Of a stretch of DNA of 64,000 bases, positions 1-12,946 are shown piece after piece (position 1 is the stretch's first letter; each line of letters opens with the position of its first letter). Both the position numbers and the translations under genes were made by a program. This DNA comes from Lonicera japonica (lineage: Eukaryota > Streptophyta > Magnoliopsida > Dipsacales > Caprifoliaceae), in assembly GCA_021464415.1 (NCBI GenBank), contig CM038467.1:13719411-13783410 (forward strand). Direction: 5' to 3'. The notes beneath the pieces are model-generated. The model saw only the letters and a program-made list of their open reading frames with translations, made no database searches and was not told where the DNA came from.

Positions 1-91
1 ATCTAATACTTTGTGTATGCTTTGAAGCTCTTTATTCCTTACCAGTTGCTGAATTCTGCTCCCTCTCTCTCTATTCATTTTATGTTAATAG

Positions 92-3000
92 GGATCTATG
101 AAAATTGTTTTGGAGTGCCTTTTAAATCTTAAAGCACAAATTATGGAAAATGATGGAGAGTATAGTCTTCCAAATGGTAGTCCAGCCAATATTAGTACGA
201 GATGGAGACTCTCAGAGGGTCTCAGAAGTCGTAATTATTCTCCACACCCAGATTCTCCTCAGACTCCTGCTGTAGATAGGCGGAAAGGCCTCTCAGACTC
301 AAAACTTCAACGTGCAGTGCGTAGTCCTATGACGGCGGGTATGCTCTCTCTCTCTCTCTCTCCCTCCCTCCCTCCCACCGTCCCTCCCTTCAGATGAAGG
401 GCAATTATCGAATTTCAGAATATTTCTTAATACGCTTACTTTCAAACTATGACTCTTAATTTGAAAGAGAGGGAGTAAATAGATGTGAAATAAAGTATTT
501 TTGAGTTCTAAATGCAACTTTTGGCAATCAAGTTATTGATTTTTCATTTTCCCATATCATATAGAACAATCAGCTGCATTATTCCATCACGTGGGACATA
601 AATTCCATGAAGTGTTTCAGACGAAACATGAGTGCTATGCAGATCTTCCTCCTGCAAAGATTTCAGAAATGATGAAATCAAACAGTTTGGACGTGAGTTC
701 CTTAATTTGTCAATGTTTTTGGCAACTGACCTCTAAGTTTTTTGCCCATCTTTTTTCTTTTTCTAAATCTCTTTATATCGAATGTGTGCTTCTTTAATGC
801 ATTCCAGTATTTCTTGTGCAGAATGCCCCAACACAGTCACTTTTAAGTGTTGTAAATGGAATTCTAGATGAATGCATCGAAAGAAAGAATGGTGAAATAC
901 CTCATGTATGACAATTAAGAGGACGTATGCATATCATTTCTTTGTACGCCTACTGAATTCTTAAACTCTATACTAAAATCAATTGATTTTTTTCTTTTCA
1001 TTTCTCTCAGCGTGTGGCATGTTTATTGAGAAAAGTCATCCAAGAAATTGAGCGGCGTATATCTACTCAAGCAGAACACTTGAGAACTGTAAAACCCGCC
1101 TTACATTTTTTTTTTTGGTTTGCTTATAATTTACTGCTTTGAATTTATTTCTTCATTGACTTTTCTTTGTACCTGCAGCAAAACAATCTTTTCAAGGCTC
1201 GTGAGGAGAAATACCAATCAAGAATTAGAGTACTTGAAGCTCTTGCCTCTGGAACTAGCGAAGAAACGCAGGTAGCAGACTTAAGTTTCAAAACATAGTT
1301 TCTTCTAAAACAAGTTTCACACATAGTTTCTATATAGACAGGTTTGTGTTTATGTGCATTTGGTTCCTCTCTTCACGAAATGGAAATATCTTTGTTACAG
1401 ATTGTTGTGAGCCAGCTCCAGCAAATAAAGGTATAATTTATCCCCTGACCCTCTTCTTTTTCTTTCATTAATTTTTATTTCTCTTTTTAATTTTTGACCC
1501 ACCTATGAAAGGGCATTTTCTGTAATTATATATAATACCTTAATTCACAGTTGCACCTGCCTTTCCTTTCACTTAATGCCGTACGTCTTATCACATTATT
1601 TATGCGATTTATTTTTTATTACTTACATATATTGTAGACTGAGAAGACCAAAATCGAAGTAAAAAAGAAATTTGAGGAGCAGGATGCGAAGAAATTGATG
1701 ATTCAGAAAAATAAAAACAAGCAAGAAATTGAGGCCCTAAAGCAAGAATTGGACATAGCAAGGAAAACATATGAACAGCGCTGCTTAGAAATGGAAACGA
1801 AAGCCAAGGGAGCTCAACAAGAGCTTGAGGAGAGGTTAAAGGAAGTCTGTAACCTACTAACAAAATCAAGGAGTAAGGTTAAAGAGCTCGAGGCATTTTC
1901 TGAGTCGAAAACTCAACACTGGAACAAGAAAGCACAGACCTACCAAAAATTTACAGCATCCCAGCTTCTTTCACTGCGTGTATGCTTCAACCCACATCTT
2001 TCTTTATTTAATTATATTATTTTCTGATTTTAGTTTCACTCATTTTAGTTTCGCAAATTGTTCAGGAACTGAGGTTTGCTTCAGAATTGGTCAGGCAAGA
2101 AATGATAGAAACACAAAAGAGCTATTTAGAGGAATTTAGTTGCTTAGGTTTGTTCTGTTCACTACATCTTTCTTGAATTTTGAGCTAACACTTGTGACAC
2201 ACTCATGAATTGGATTTTTACCTTGTTTAGAGACTAAGGTAAATGCATTAGAACAGACAGCAGAACACTATCAAGTAGTCCTTGCTGAAAATCGGAAGCT
2301 GCACAATGAGGTCATCGAGTTAAAAGGTGCAATTGCTTAGTTTCACGTTTGTAACTTGTATTGGAGAACAGTTTTTTCATTTTAGTTTGTCTTTTTCTTG
2401 AATAGGAAATATTAGAGTCTATTGTCGGATAAGGCCGTTTCTTCCCGGACAGATGGGAAAACAAACAATCGTAGAATATGTTGGCAACAATGGGGAGCTG
2501 GTTGTTGTAAACCCTTCTAAACAAGGAAAAGAGGGTCGTCGGTCATTCAAGTTTAATAAGGTCTATGGTCCAGCTGCAACTCAAGGTTTTAATCCATACA
2601 TTTGTAATTCTTTATGGAGTAATGCTAGACACACAAAGAATACAGTAAAACTTAGTATGGAATTAGTAAAACATTGGGGCCTGCACCTACCAGAAAGTAG
2701 TTGAAATCATTTAAATGTTGACCAATTCAATAACTAACGTGTACTAATATTTTGTGTACTCTTTGTGTAGATAGCATTTATGTTCTTTATATGTCAAAAC
2801 GCGCGCGGGGTGGGGGTGGGGGTGGGGGGGGGGTGTTCTAACTGTCTAAGTGTAATTTACCCTATGTTTTATTATCTAAATAACATTGGATTCCTTGATG
2901 CTTAACTAAGTTATTCTTTTGAATGTTGACAGCCGATGTATTTGCTGATACTCAACCCTTGATACAATCTGTTCTTGATGGGTACAATGTATGTATATTT

Positions 3001-6000
3001 GCATATGGTCAAACAGGTTCTGGTAAAACATATACAATGGTATGTTTCTTTGTGATATAATAATTCCTAGAATTATATTTTATGATGTTATTTAGCACTG
3101 TTTACATGAAGTGATGCATTTCTCCAGACCGGACCTGACAATGCATCTAAAGAGGACTGGGGGGTTAATTATCGAGCTCTAAACAATCTTTTCCATATTT
3201 CTCAAACAAGAGAAAGTACCTTCAAATATGAAATTGGAGTTCAAATGGTTGAAATATATAATGAACAAGTGCGAGATTTACTGTCAAGCGGTAGTCAAAA
3301 AAGATATCCTTCTCTATTTACTAGAAATTGTTATTAGCACATCCTTCCAACGTCTCAATTCTAAGAAGTATTATAAAAATTTGTAACAAATGCAAGCTTC
3401 GGTATATCACACTATCTTATAGCCTATCTTAGGAATGAGACTCTTACATTGACATGTGCCGAAAAGGAAAGTGGTTCTCTTACTTTGAGACAAAGGGAGT
3501 ACTTCATGTATTGCAGTTTGCTTGCTCTTCGCTTGGTGCCCAACTTTGTTGACTTACAAATATTCCTGTGTTTTATATTACTTTTTTTTTTTATTATTAT
3601 TATTATTATTTTGATTGTGTTTTTTTTTGAATTTTAAGAATTCCAGTGCAAACTTTGCATTTTGTAAATGCTTCTTGAAAATAGAAAAAAAAAATTGTTT
3701 TCCTTCATTTGCACACACTTGGGATTTTGACAAGCTCTCAACAAAGCGGCTTAGCTGTCCCTGATGCTAGCATGTACCCAGTCAAATTAACGTCCGATGT
3801 CATGGATTTAATGGAGATTGGATTGAACAACAGAGCTAAAGGCGCTACTTCCATGAATCAGAGAAGCAGTCGATCACACAGGTTCTTTATTATAATTAGT
3901 AAGATTTTATTTCTTTTAAGTATCTATGCATTATATGAATGTCAATTGTAATTTGAATGTATTATTCCCTCACAGTGTTCTAACTATTCATGCTCGTGGG
4001 ACGGATCTGAAGACCGGTGCTACTTTGAAAGGAAGTCTTCATTTGGTAGATCTTGCGGGAAGTGAAAGAGTTGACCGGTCTGAAGTAGTTGGAGACCGAC
4101 TTAAAGAAGCTCAACACATAAACAAATCTTTATCTGCCCTTGGAGATGTTATCTTTGCTTTGGCACAAAAGAGTTCTCATGTTCCATACAGAAATAGCAA
4201 GCTTACTCAAGTCCTTCAAAGTTCTTTAGGTCTTTAGTACTCCCCTTCTTTGATATGCTTTATATATATATATGGGTCAGTTGATTTAACTTCCTTTTTT
4301 TGAAAACTTAAACTTTCAAGAATCAATTGTGCAGTCTTCGAGAAATGCTAATCAATGTATGTCTGAGACATCAATACTATCGGAAATATTGGTGGGATTT
4401 GGACTTGTGATTGAACACTTGTAGGGAGTCTTATTTGAACTCTAATTTGGCCATGAGATATCTTAAAGAAAGGAGGGCGGGCTTAGTTAATTTGAACAAC
4501 CTTGTCATAAACCAAAATTGACGTGCAAAATGGATTTTTGGTTAATAGATGCGTATAGATTCTTGTTTTGGCATTATTGTCCCTTTTTCTTTTCTTTTTT
4601 TTGTAATTTGCATTTCATAATACACAGGTGGTCAAGCAAAGACGCTTATGTTTGTGCAACTTAATCCCGACGTTACTTCTTTCTCTGAAAGTTTAAGTAC
4701 CCTAAAGTTTGCTGAAAGGGTCTCTGGCATTGAGTTGGGCGCTGCAAAGAGCAGCAAAGATGGAAAAGACGTTAGAGAATTGACAGAACAGGTTCTCTGC
4801 TTTTATCATTTCCTTCTAATGCCTGATTAAACTCTTTTTACAAGCTTTATTGCTTTTGAGCCAGATAACTTCATGCACGATCCTTTCAATTGCTAGTTTG
4901 TTTTGATAAATAACTTATTTACGCAAGAATCTTAAATGGGTTGTTTCGAAAATAATACATTATGTTGGAAAGCCTAATCTCTTTCTGCAGTTCCCTTTAT
5001 AGAAAATAATTGATGCACCAAACTTTGCTCTAGTAAACAAGCTTCTTCCCTGGCCATTGATCATATTGAAATTAGTGTTTCCCCAATATAATACCCTTTC
5101 TCATATCCGGATTGTGCAGGTGTTATCTCTGAAAGAAGCACTTGCAAAGAAGGACGAGGAGATTGAGCGATTGCAAACAGTTAAAGATCTCAAAAGAGTG
5201 GTAAAAGATATCAGAAGCGTGCATCATAGCTCCAATGGGGAGAGACGCACATTGAAACACGTGTCTCCTTCTCCGGCACGGAAACCGATCGGAGGGGGAA
5301 AAAGCTCGAAAGGAAGCTCAAAAGGGTCGTCACATTCAGATCAAGATAGCTCGGACAACAGCGAGAAGCATTCGGCATCTAGTTCCGTTCAGTCTAATGA
5401 AGACACTAAGAGCAACAAAGCTTCGCAGAATCTAGGTCAGAATTTCACTCCAGACATCGAGATCTTAGGATTTGAGGATGGGGATTTTGAGGAGAGATTG
5501 AGTGATGTATCTGACGGTGCTCTTTCTATGGGAGCAGACACTGACGGCTCTGCTGATTACACCGAAGTTGCTAAACCACCAGAGACCGTTGAAAGGTAAG
5601 TCCTTGGTTTCTCCTTAAAAAGAAACATTTTACAACCCTTATGTTGGTTTTATGGGTTTGTGACGTTTTAACCAACCTAACTGAATTTTCAGCCAAAAAA
5701 TAAAACATTGCATCTTGATTGTAAAACGATTGATTCTTTATAGGCCAAAAGCGACGGCCAGAGTTCCTCGCCCTCCACTAAAATCAACAAGGGACACCAT
5801 CACCGCAACTGTAAAGAAGACAACGACAGGTGCGCAAAAAATAAAAGCCATACAAGCCCAACTGCAACTCTTCTTGATGCTAAAATATTAGCTGGTCTCT
5901 TTTTGGAATTGAGTTTATGCCTAGAACATCAATCCTTCTCTCTGTTTTAATATTGCCTTATTTATGTTTGCAGGTATGAAAAAATCTACTAGTACAAGCA

Positions 6001-6038
6001 GTTTATCAGCCAAGAGTGGCACCAGAAGGTGGGCATGA
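92..6038 (+). CDS. Kinesin-14 motor protein, C-terminal 950 residues (5' end outside window)
   Basis: Minus-end-directed type microtubule motor that hydrolyses ATP. Eighteen in-frame exons are modelled: 92-338, 565-692, 822-905, 1011-1088, 1179-1271, 1401-1430, 1638-1979, 2066-2147, 2231-2326, 2406-2585, 2933-3039, 3128-3303, 3717-3881, 3976-4229, 4628-4791, 5120-5595, 5744-5829 and 5974-6038. The order is a linker and coiled coil (about residues 140-390 of the visible part), then a motor starting at [11 protein letters not shown] (about 394). Motor motifs are the P-loop GQTGSGKT (about 479-486), switch I SSRSHS (about 600) and switch II VDLAGSE (about 627-633). A Ser/Lys-rich tail follows. 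A coiled coil before the motor defines kinesin-14. Relatives with this linker carry an N-terminal calponin-homology domain, which would lie left of the window. All motor key residues are present, so it should be functional. The Arabidopsis At1g73860/At1g18410 group is the likely match, from memory. One internal intron appears to be U12-type. Confidence 0.93.
2801..2834 (+). repeat. G-rich tract in kinesin intron
   Basis: A GC repeat is followed by runs of four, five, five and ten G separated by single T. It lies in the intron 2586-2932, on the sense strand, so it would also occur in the pre-mRNA. It has the layout of a G-quadruplex-capable sequence. Confidence 0.7.
3304..3716 (+). other. Probable U12-type AT-AC intron in the kinesin gene
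   Basis: No usable GT-AG pair joins the motor exon ending at 3303 to the next exon in frame. The sequence after 3303 reads ATATCCTTCT, which matches the U12 donor consensus (A/G)TATCCTT. The 3' end has TTCCTTCAT, which resembles the U12 branch-site consensus TTCCTTRAY, about 10 nt before a terminal AC at 3715-3716. Splicing ATATCC...CACAC gives AAAAG joined to ACTTGGG, read as Gln-Lys-Arg-Leu-Gly-Ile-Leu. This is the continuous motor sequence expected in this kinesin group. The exact 3' site is chosen by frame within a short ACACAC run. Confidence 0.8.
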
Positions 6039-8143
6039 GAAAAAAAAAGTAATTACAGGGCGCGCGCCCATGTACGTACGCACGTATAATTTATTTTTTC
6101 TTGTGCAGTTTTTTGATTGATCTTTTTTGTTCACTTGAAAGAATTTTTTGTGTTCTTTTCCTTTTTCCTTCTCCAACTGTGTTGAGGTTCCTCGCCTCTT
6201 CGAAAATTCCTGCCTGGCTGGCATCTGGCAGTTTTGTACTCCATGGTGTTGATTGAAAAAATATTTACATGTTTGCGGTTTTAGTATGTGTTTCTATTTA
6301 TATTGATTATTAGATCAGACTGTGTTGTGATCTTCTCTTTTATTGTTTATCTTGATTGGAATCTGGACACTGTTGAACATTTCAGTTTGGTTTGCTTAGG
6401 AGCATTAATGTTTCAAGTTCAAGACGAAAATTTATTTATTGGGTTTATATTTATTAATGGATGTATGTAATTGTAGCCTCGCATATGTGGGTGATGAACC
6501 TTCCTAACCTTACTGTATAGTTTTTATTTCTTTTTGAAAAAATATTTGTATAATCAATAACTAGCTCGTGAGTGCCGGGGGATGGATATTGTCATAATTG
6601 GTTTGGTCCGTTTGGAAATGAAATCAATTTGGATTGTCTTGAAACATCACACGGATGAGAGAAAGATTTTATACTAGTTGACACGCAAGTCGTTGGATAT
6701 GAAATCCTATTTATATCTTTTTTATTTATTAAAATTAAAATAATATTAAGACACTCAAAAAAGATTAATAGAAATCTGCTGACCAGAATCCTTAATTTTA
6801 GTTTTGAAAGCAAAATAATCATAGGATTAGAATTAATTTTCTTTTTAACTTAAAAACATCTTCAATGCTATAACACAGACATCTAAAAGATATGATTCTT
6901 GTTTAGCGTTGTCCACTAGTTCATGGTCAAGTTTTAAAATAACATTCTCAAGTAGTATTATTTTACCATTGACATTATTCATCATATTTTTAATGAAAAA
7001 TTATAAATCTTATTTGTTCATCGTGAATACTTTTACCAATACAAATATTATTGAAAATAGAAGTTAGAAATATTTTGAATTCCAAAAAATAAAAAATATG
7101 AAAACAAAAGATATCACATCACGTATATTTAAATGACCCTTAGGTAGAAATTTACCCTCACAGTGTTTCTTTTATTTGTTATTTGTCACGGTCATTTTCT
7201 ATATTTATGTCGGAGGCATAATTTTTGAACTCATTGTTCCGTGCTACGCCCAGCACTAGTCTTCCTACTTCGGCCATACGATCACATCCATATCCTTAGA
7301 AAATCAATCCTCAACTCAGCTCCATCCCCCACCCCACCCCACCCCACCCCACGCCTCACCGTACCGTCGCTTTTACATTTGTCTGGTGTAAAAGTGCCAT
7401 CTAACCAACTCACAATATTGATATTTACACAATGAAGACAACACCATCCTTTCAAAACATATTTCTACCCCCACCCTAATTTCATTTTGACTAAGAACCC
7501 CAAACAAATAGACAAACCAACTAAAATCATCCACGTACTCTACTCTCCCCTCCAAAGTTTACCTATCACAACAAAGCCCCTACTAATTAAAGAAAATCAG
7601 AGTCTTCCTTCAAAATTTGATTATAGTACTTAATAATTTAATTTAATTTAATAGCGACCTTCCAACAATTACATAGTTTCCTTGTCAAACATTTTGACCA
7701 AAAAATTAAACATTTTGACTACATGCTCCTATTATCTATTATTCAAATTTACATGTGCACGCAAAATCTATAAGAATAAAAAAAGAATTCCAAAGGACCA
7801 TTTCCTCCTTGCCTTCGAATTACAGTTACAATGAAGGACAAGAAACACAAAATAAATTCAAACCCAAAAAAGGACTACCCATCAAAAGTCCAAACCACTC
7901 CCTAAACAAAAAGACCTAACACCAAAGAGAAGGGTTCCCTTCTCTTTTTAATTTATTTGGACCAACTTCTCTCAATCACATTACCGATTTACATAATATT
8001 AACAAAATAACTTAGCAAACGATGAGCCAATTTTAACCCATATTTACAACTAGCCCAGCATTTCCTCTCCCTCTTCTCTCTTTTGAAAATCACCTCTGTT
8101 GTTCCTCCCCTGCCTTTGAGAGTCCTCAAAATGGTGCGCATAT
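6039..8143. other. Intergenic stretch between the convergent kinesin and small-protein genes
   Basis: The first few hundred bases after the kinesin stop should hold its 3' UTR. The rest is AT-rich with no supported gene. A C-rich run at 7326-7351 (four or five C separated by single A) is G-quadruplex-capable on the minus strand. The last part before 8144 should hold the 3' UTR of the minus-strand gene. The open frames here have no recognisable domain. Confidence 0.6.
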
Positions 8144-9630
8144 CTAAGCTACAGCAGAGATGCTGCAGTTTCCTCGGCAATTGAACCCTTCGATCCTCAC
8201 TGCAGCTGGAGTGTGCCCGAACTTTGCTCGAGCACAACCTCCTTGTTTACGAGCAGAAGATGATGATGGCGATGCTTCAGGTACTGCAACAGGTCTGTCA
8301 TTGCCAAACTTTGAGTCTTGGATCACTGGATTTGATACCCTACTTGGTGGGGAGCCCCAAAGAAATGGTGGGGTACCAGGCATTTCAGCCCCGTAACTTC
8401 CCTATTATAGTTCAATTTGATTAATCACCAGAGAAGAAACATAAACAATTCTTGAGAAATGAACAAATAAGTCTTAACCATCATGTGTTCTAAAGTAGTA
8501 AAAAAAATCACATGTTCTAAGAATCACAGCTATTGCGTCAATATGGATGGGATGGACAATGAAAAAGAACCAGAACTATGTTTATTGCGATATAAATCAT
8601 TCATGCTGGACAATATTTTTCTTGTAGATTTTTAATTAACTTTTTATAAAATCCTGATGTTAGATGGAAACCCAAAACTAATATGCCAATGCCACTAAGT
8701 TTTTTTGCTGGATATGTAAATACTAACAAGTGCACATGAGATACAAGAAAAAAAAGGTTTAGGGTAAGCTCGATTGGCTTTGCATAAAAAGGAATGGAGT
8801 ATTTAGGACCCAATTCCAAACCCTGGAATTGAAATTTCTAAGCATAGTTTTGAGTTCCTTGTAATTGTTTTACATGTTTCATACTTTCATTAGACAAAAA
8901 GTTATGGGTACGGGTAAGAGGTCTTTGGATTCAAAGGAAATGGAAAATTTAGGTTAAGCTAATTCCTAGCATAAAAATTGATTCATTGAAAACTACAAAA
9001 TCTTGGACATTTCCTATGAAAAATAAGTCCAAACAAACACGCAGATAGTGAAAAGTGAAAACTTTTGATTTCATGTCACTAAGGCTTTGAACACACATGA
9101 GTAACACAGATATGTAAAAGTAAGGAGATATAACTTAGTCCTAAATAAAAGTATTTTCTACCTAAATTGCCCTCTACAACAAATCAGTAAACTAAGGAGT
9201 GCAATTAACAATTCAAGAGAAAAGTGAGATGCTTGGTACCTTCGTGAGAATCATGTCCAGAAGCTCAGCCCCTGCTCTTGAATCACATAACTCTCCTTGA
9301 TGACGGCTGAATTGAATTAACCAAAAAAAAAATTAAAAATTCAATCTTTCGATCATAAAATAACCTCTCTTTTTTTCTTTTTCTTTTTTCATTTCAGGAA
9401 AAGGAAAAAGAGAAGTGATTGATTTAACTTTTAGACAAAAATTGAAAAGATACATACTTAGGGTTAGGTCTAGAAGGTCTGATTTGGTCATCGAAAGAGG
9501 GATTCAATAAACCAAGACGACGAGGTTTAGGGCAAACGACGCCGTCAGAGCCGTAAATCGAGTCCCCTCTTCGGATCTCTCCTCCAAAGGCTCCCAAGGC
9601 ATTTTGCTGATATGCACACCGATTCATCAT
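8144..9630 (-). CDS. Plant-specific small protein of unknown function, 165 aa
   Basis: Three coding exons, read right to left: 9630-9458, 9306-9240 and 8401-8144. Phases and splice sites (AA|GTATGT, TTCAG|CC, AAG|GTACC, ATAG|GG) join cleanly. The product starts MMNRCAYQQNA. It then has a conserved-looking CPKPRRLGLL block (about residues 31-40), a CDSRAGAELLDMILTK block encoded by the small exon (about 65-80), the segment PPFLWGSPPSRVSNP, and a C-terminal AVRIEGFNC block near the stop. This block order recalls a small angiosperm family that I know only as uncharacterised, with no enzymatic domain or signal peptide. An untranslated 5' exon ending at 9766, with an intron 9765-9662, is suggested by CCAAG|GTATG and TGCAG. 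The ATG at 9630 follows a poly-A run. A second ATG directly follows and could be used instead. The function is unknown. Confidence 0.8.
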
Positions 9631-9905
9631 TTTTTTTTTCACTTCCTTGATAGATCGAGATCTGCACAATCAACGCCTTCACATACACAAATACACACAT
9701 AAGTGTATATATATATCATAGACAGAGAAAAACAAGAAAGGCTAAAATTGTTTAAGAGATCATACCTTGGGGTACCTCCGTGAAGATATTATTACTAAAA
9801 CTAGGGCTTGGAACAGAGAAGAGAGAATTTTGGGGAGAGAGAGAAAAGAAAATGGGGGAGGGAGTATTCATAGAAAGAGGGAAAGTGTTGTGTGAGAGAT
9901 AGAAA

Positions 9906-9913
9906 TGGGCCCA
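9906..9913 (-). promoter_or_regulatory. TGGGCCCA site II-like promoter element
   Basis: A palindromic TGGGCCCA lies about 140 bp upstream of the inferred 5' exon end of the small-protein gene. GGCCCA elements of this kind (TCP-bound site II) are common in promoters of plant housekeeping genes. The function is inferred only from motif and position. Confidence 0.35.
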
Positions 9914-10098
9914 CTTTCAGTACCTTTCGGTCCAGATTTACATGTGGGAGACACATCTCTTTAACCAAATTAATTTACAATTTTTTTTGATGATTTGTGC
10001 GGAAAATTAAATAATTACAAATATAAAAATTAAAATTAAATCATTTGAAGTAAAATTTAAATTTTTTTTTATTTTTAAACTTAAAAATTCAATCTAAC

Positions 10099-10638
10099 CT
10101 TAGTGCGCTTTTGATTATAAGTATGAAATTTGCATGGAAAAAAAATAAATTTTATGTAATTGAATTGCCTAGAATTGAGTTGCACGAAAAATTCAATTAA
10201 ATGTGTTTGATTGGCTTAATTTTCTACTCGAAAAATATTGGTTGTATTGTGACATTTTTAATGTAAAAAAAATTATTGATATCTTTTTTTACATAATTCT
10301 ATAGTCATGATAGATCTTGTTTAATTAATCTTGATTAGTAAATTTTAAATTTTAAATATTAAATTTTATATTTTGTATTTTAAGTTATAGCATTTTTAAT
10401 GTATAAATTGGGTAAAATGTTGTCTCAAAAACTGTGCAATTGCTCAAAAAATAAATACAAGCCCCCCCCCCCCCCAAATAAAATGTTTTCCTTGTTTTGG
10501 TGGAAAATGTAAGTGTGTGAGCAAAAGTGGAAAAATATGTTCTCTAAAAAAAAAAGTCAATCGAACACTTTAAGTTGTCAAATCAAGTAAAAAATGGATA
10601 TTTTTCATGAAAAAAAAAGCCAATCAAACACACCCTTA
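10099..10638. mobile_element. Candidate MITE with TTTGATT-containing inverted ends
   Basis: The left end reads CTTAGTGCGCTTTTGATTAT. The reverse complement of the right end reads TATAAGGGTGTGTTTGATTG. The ends are similar but imperfect, and the interior is AT-rich with no ORF. A clean target-site duplication was not seen, so the boundaries are approximate. Confidence 0.4.
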
Positions 10639-11780
10639 TAGTTTTAAGGAATGTAGTATATATGCTTGATGTTGATACCTTTACGCAAAATATTATAAAA
10701 CATAGAAGATTTTAAGGGGTGATTTTAAATAAACGCACGGAAACAATCTTTTCACCCCCACTTTCAACTTGCCCCACCAACACAATTTTGACTGTTGCTT
10801 TTGTCAAACTACACATACTTTTACTCATTGTGACTAGTATTCAATTTGTTTGACATTATAACCATTGTTGTTCTGGTTAATTTTTTACCATATTTTTGTT
10901 TGTCCTGAATAGTCAAGTTTCAAAGAAAATTTGATTTTAATTTTGAGGCTTTTAATAACTCTATTGATAATCCTAAGCAAGAGTAATTGAAAATTACAAA
11001 TTAAATATGCACCGTCAAATAAATAGTAGGGAATAGATCTTTTACATTTTTTTTTTGTTTTTTTTAATACTTTAAGTTTACTATGAGCAAAAAGACCTTA
11101 ATAAATAATTCAGTTCATAAACCCTAAAAAATTTGAGAGGATAAAGCTGTTAATGCTACTGAAGAGGGACAATATTCATTAGCTATCTAATGAATATATG
11201 CACACAATTAAGTCATGCGAAGACAAAATTGATTATATATATGATGTAAACTACACAATTAATATGCATGCAACCGCTGGCTTTAAGTGGATCACTAGTG
11301 TGGAGAATTTTTGTGTTGCATTAAAGAATAAGAAGGATATTTTCTCTTCTTTTTTTTAAAAAAAAAAACAATAAAAGATTATTTGGTTGCAAACTTATTA
11401 AAACTATAGAAAAGATAAACAGGGTCAAAAAAAAGATTTTGTGGATGTATACAATAATACCTATTTCAAAATATATTCTTATAAAATTTTCAATACCTCA
11501 ATTAAGTTGTCCAAACACTCCATCAAGTAAAATTGAATCATTTTAGATGCATAAGTTTTAATTGACTAGTCCAAAGTGAAACTAATTTTATAATTAATTT
11601 TTTTTCACAAAGAAGCCATAACTAATTATGTTCTTATGATACAAAATTTTATTTTACATACAATTTATTTTATTTCATTCACTGCACACGTGTAGGGTGT
11701 GTTCCAAAAGCAAGTAGTATTATTATTCCTCTTAATTACTTTAATTTCATATATTTTGAGGGTTTTCTCATCTAATAGTA

Positions 11781-12020
11781 TATATATAAAATGGATAAAG
11801 TAGTTCATTTATTATTTCTCCTTTTTATATGTTGACATGTGTCATTTTATTAAATACACTCATTTTGCTTATATAACTACAAATTTTACTCTTTTATTCT
11901 TATATATAAAATGGAGGAAGTAGTTCATTTATTATTTCTCCTTTTTATATGTTGACATGTGTCATTTTATTAAATACACTTATTTTGCTTATATAACTAA
12001 AATTTTTACTCTTTTATTCA
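11781..12020. repeat. Tandem duplication, two copies of about 120 bp
   Basis: The unit starts TATATATAAAATGGA and runs through AAGTAGTTCATTTATTATTT and a shared GTTGACATGTGTCATTTTAT. The second copy starts near 11902. The copies differ at only a few positions, which suggests a recent duplication. Confidence 0.8.
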
Positions 12021-12900
12021 AAAAAACAATTTTGACTTCTATGGTTATATGCCCATTTGATCATTCTTTTTATCATCCATTATTTACATTACCTTTATGA
12101 CTCCTCTACACTTATTACCTTCTTATTAATTATCTTTTACCCCCCATCAATTTTCGTCTATTCCATGTGACAAGTTACTTAAACAAAATATTTTATCTAA
12201 ACCAAATGAAAATATTTTAATTTACTATTACTTTGTTTTTGTATTTTATCTAAACCAATTGCACACTAAAAAGTAGTGCAATTTCCATGAATTTTTTTAG
12301 ATTGGGTTTCTAACAAATCAAGCACAATTTTTATAATTTTTATTGTACCAAAACATACATAAGTGATTTTTTACAAAATAAAATTTACTCAACATATTGT
12401 AAAAAATATTAATATAATAGTTTTATAGCACCCGTGCATCACACGGAGTTGAAAACTAGTTCATTTAAATAATCAAATCAAATCAAATTTTTAGTATTAA
12501 ATAACACTTGACGATGCTAGTGTAATAAAGATAGGGGTAAATTTTTTTCATCCCATAATTTGGTTCAAACTTTTAACTGTCATAATTTTGTTCTTCTTCC
12601 ATGTTCTCGTGGTGGACTATTAAATATATTCATATATTATTAGTATTAATGTTAATGTTAAATTATTTTTATCATATGATACAGTGAAAAAATAAAATAT
12701 TCAAAGTTAAAATATTGATCAATGATGTACAAACTCTATATAACACTTTCAAATGATTAATGAGTTACAAATTCATATAAAATATGTCTTTATATATGTA
12801 AATGAGTACATTTGAAAAATAAAAATTAAAAATTAATTTAAAAGTAAAAACACTTTATTTTTTTTTAAAATTGAGAGAGAGAGAGAGTAGAATAAGAGTG

Positions 12901-12906
<6 letters not shown>

Positions 12907-12943
<37 letters not shown>
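12907..12943. repeat. (AT)n microsatellite
   Basis: An uninterrupted AT dinucleotide run lies just after a GA-rich stretch. Confidence 0.9.

Positions 12944-12946
<3 letters not shown>

Noticed and set aside
98..397. Open frame beginning at 98 as an independent small gene
   Set aside because: Bases 92-338 are an internal kinesin exon with a 5' acceptor and a GCGG|GTATG donor; the frame beyond 338 is intron.
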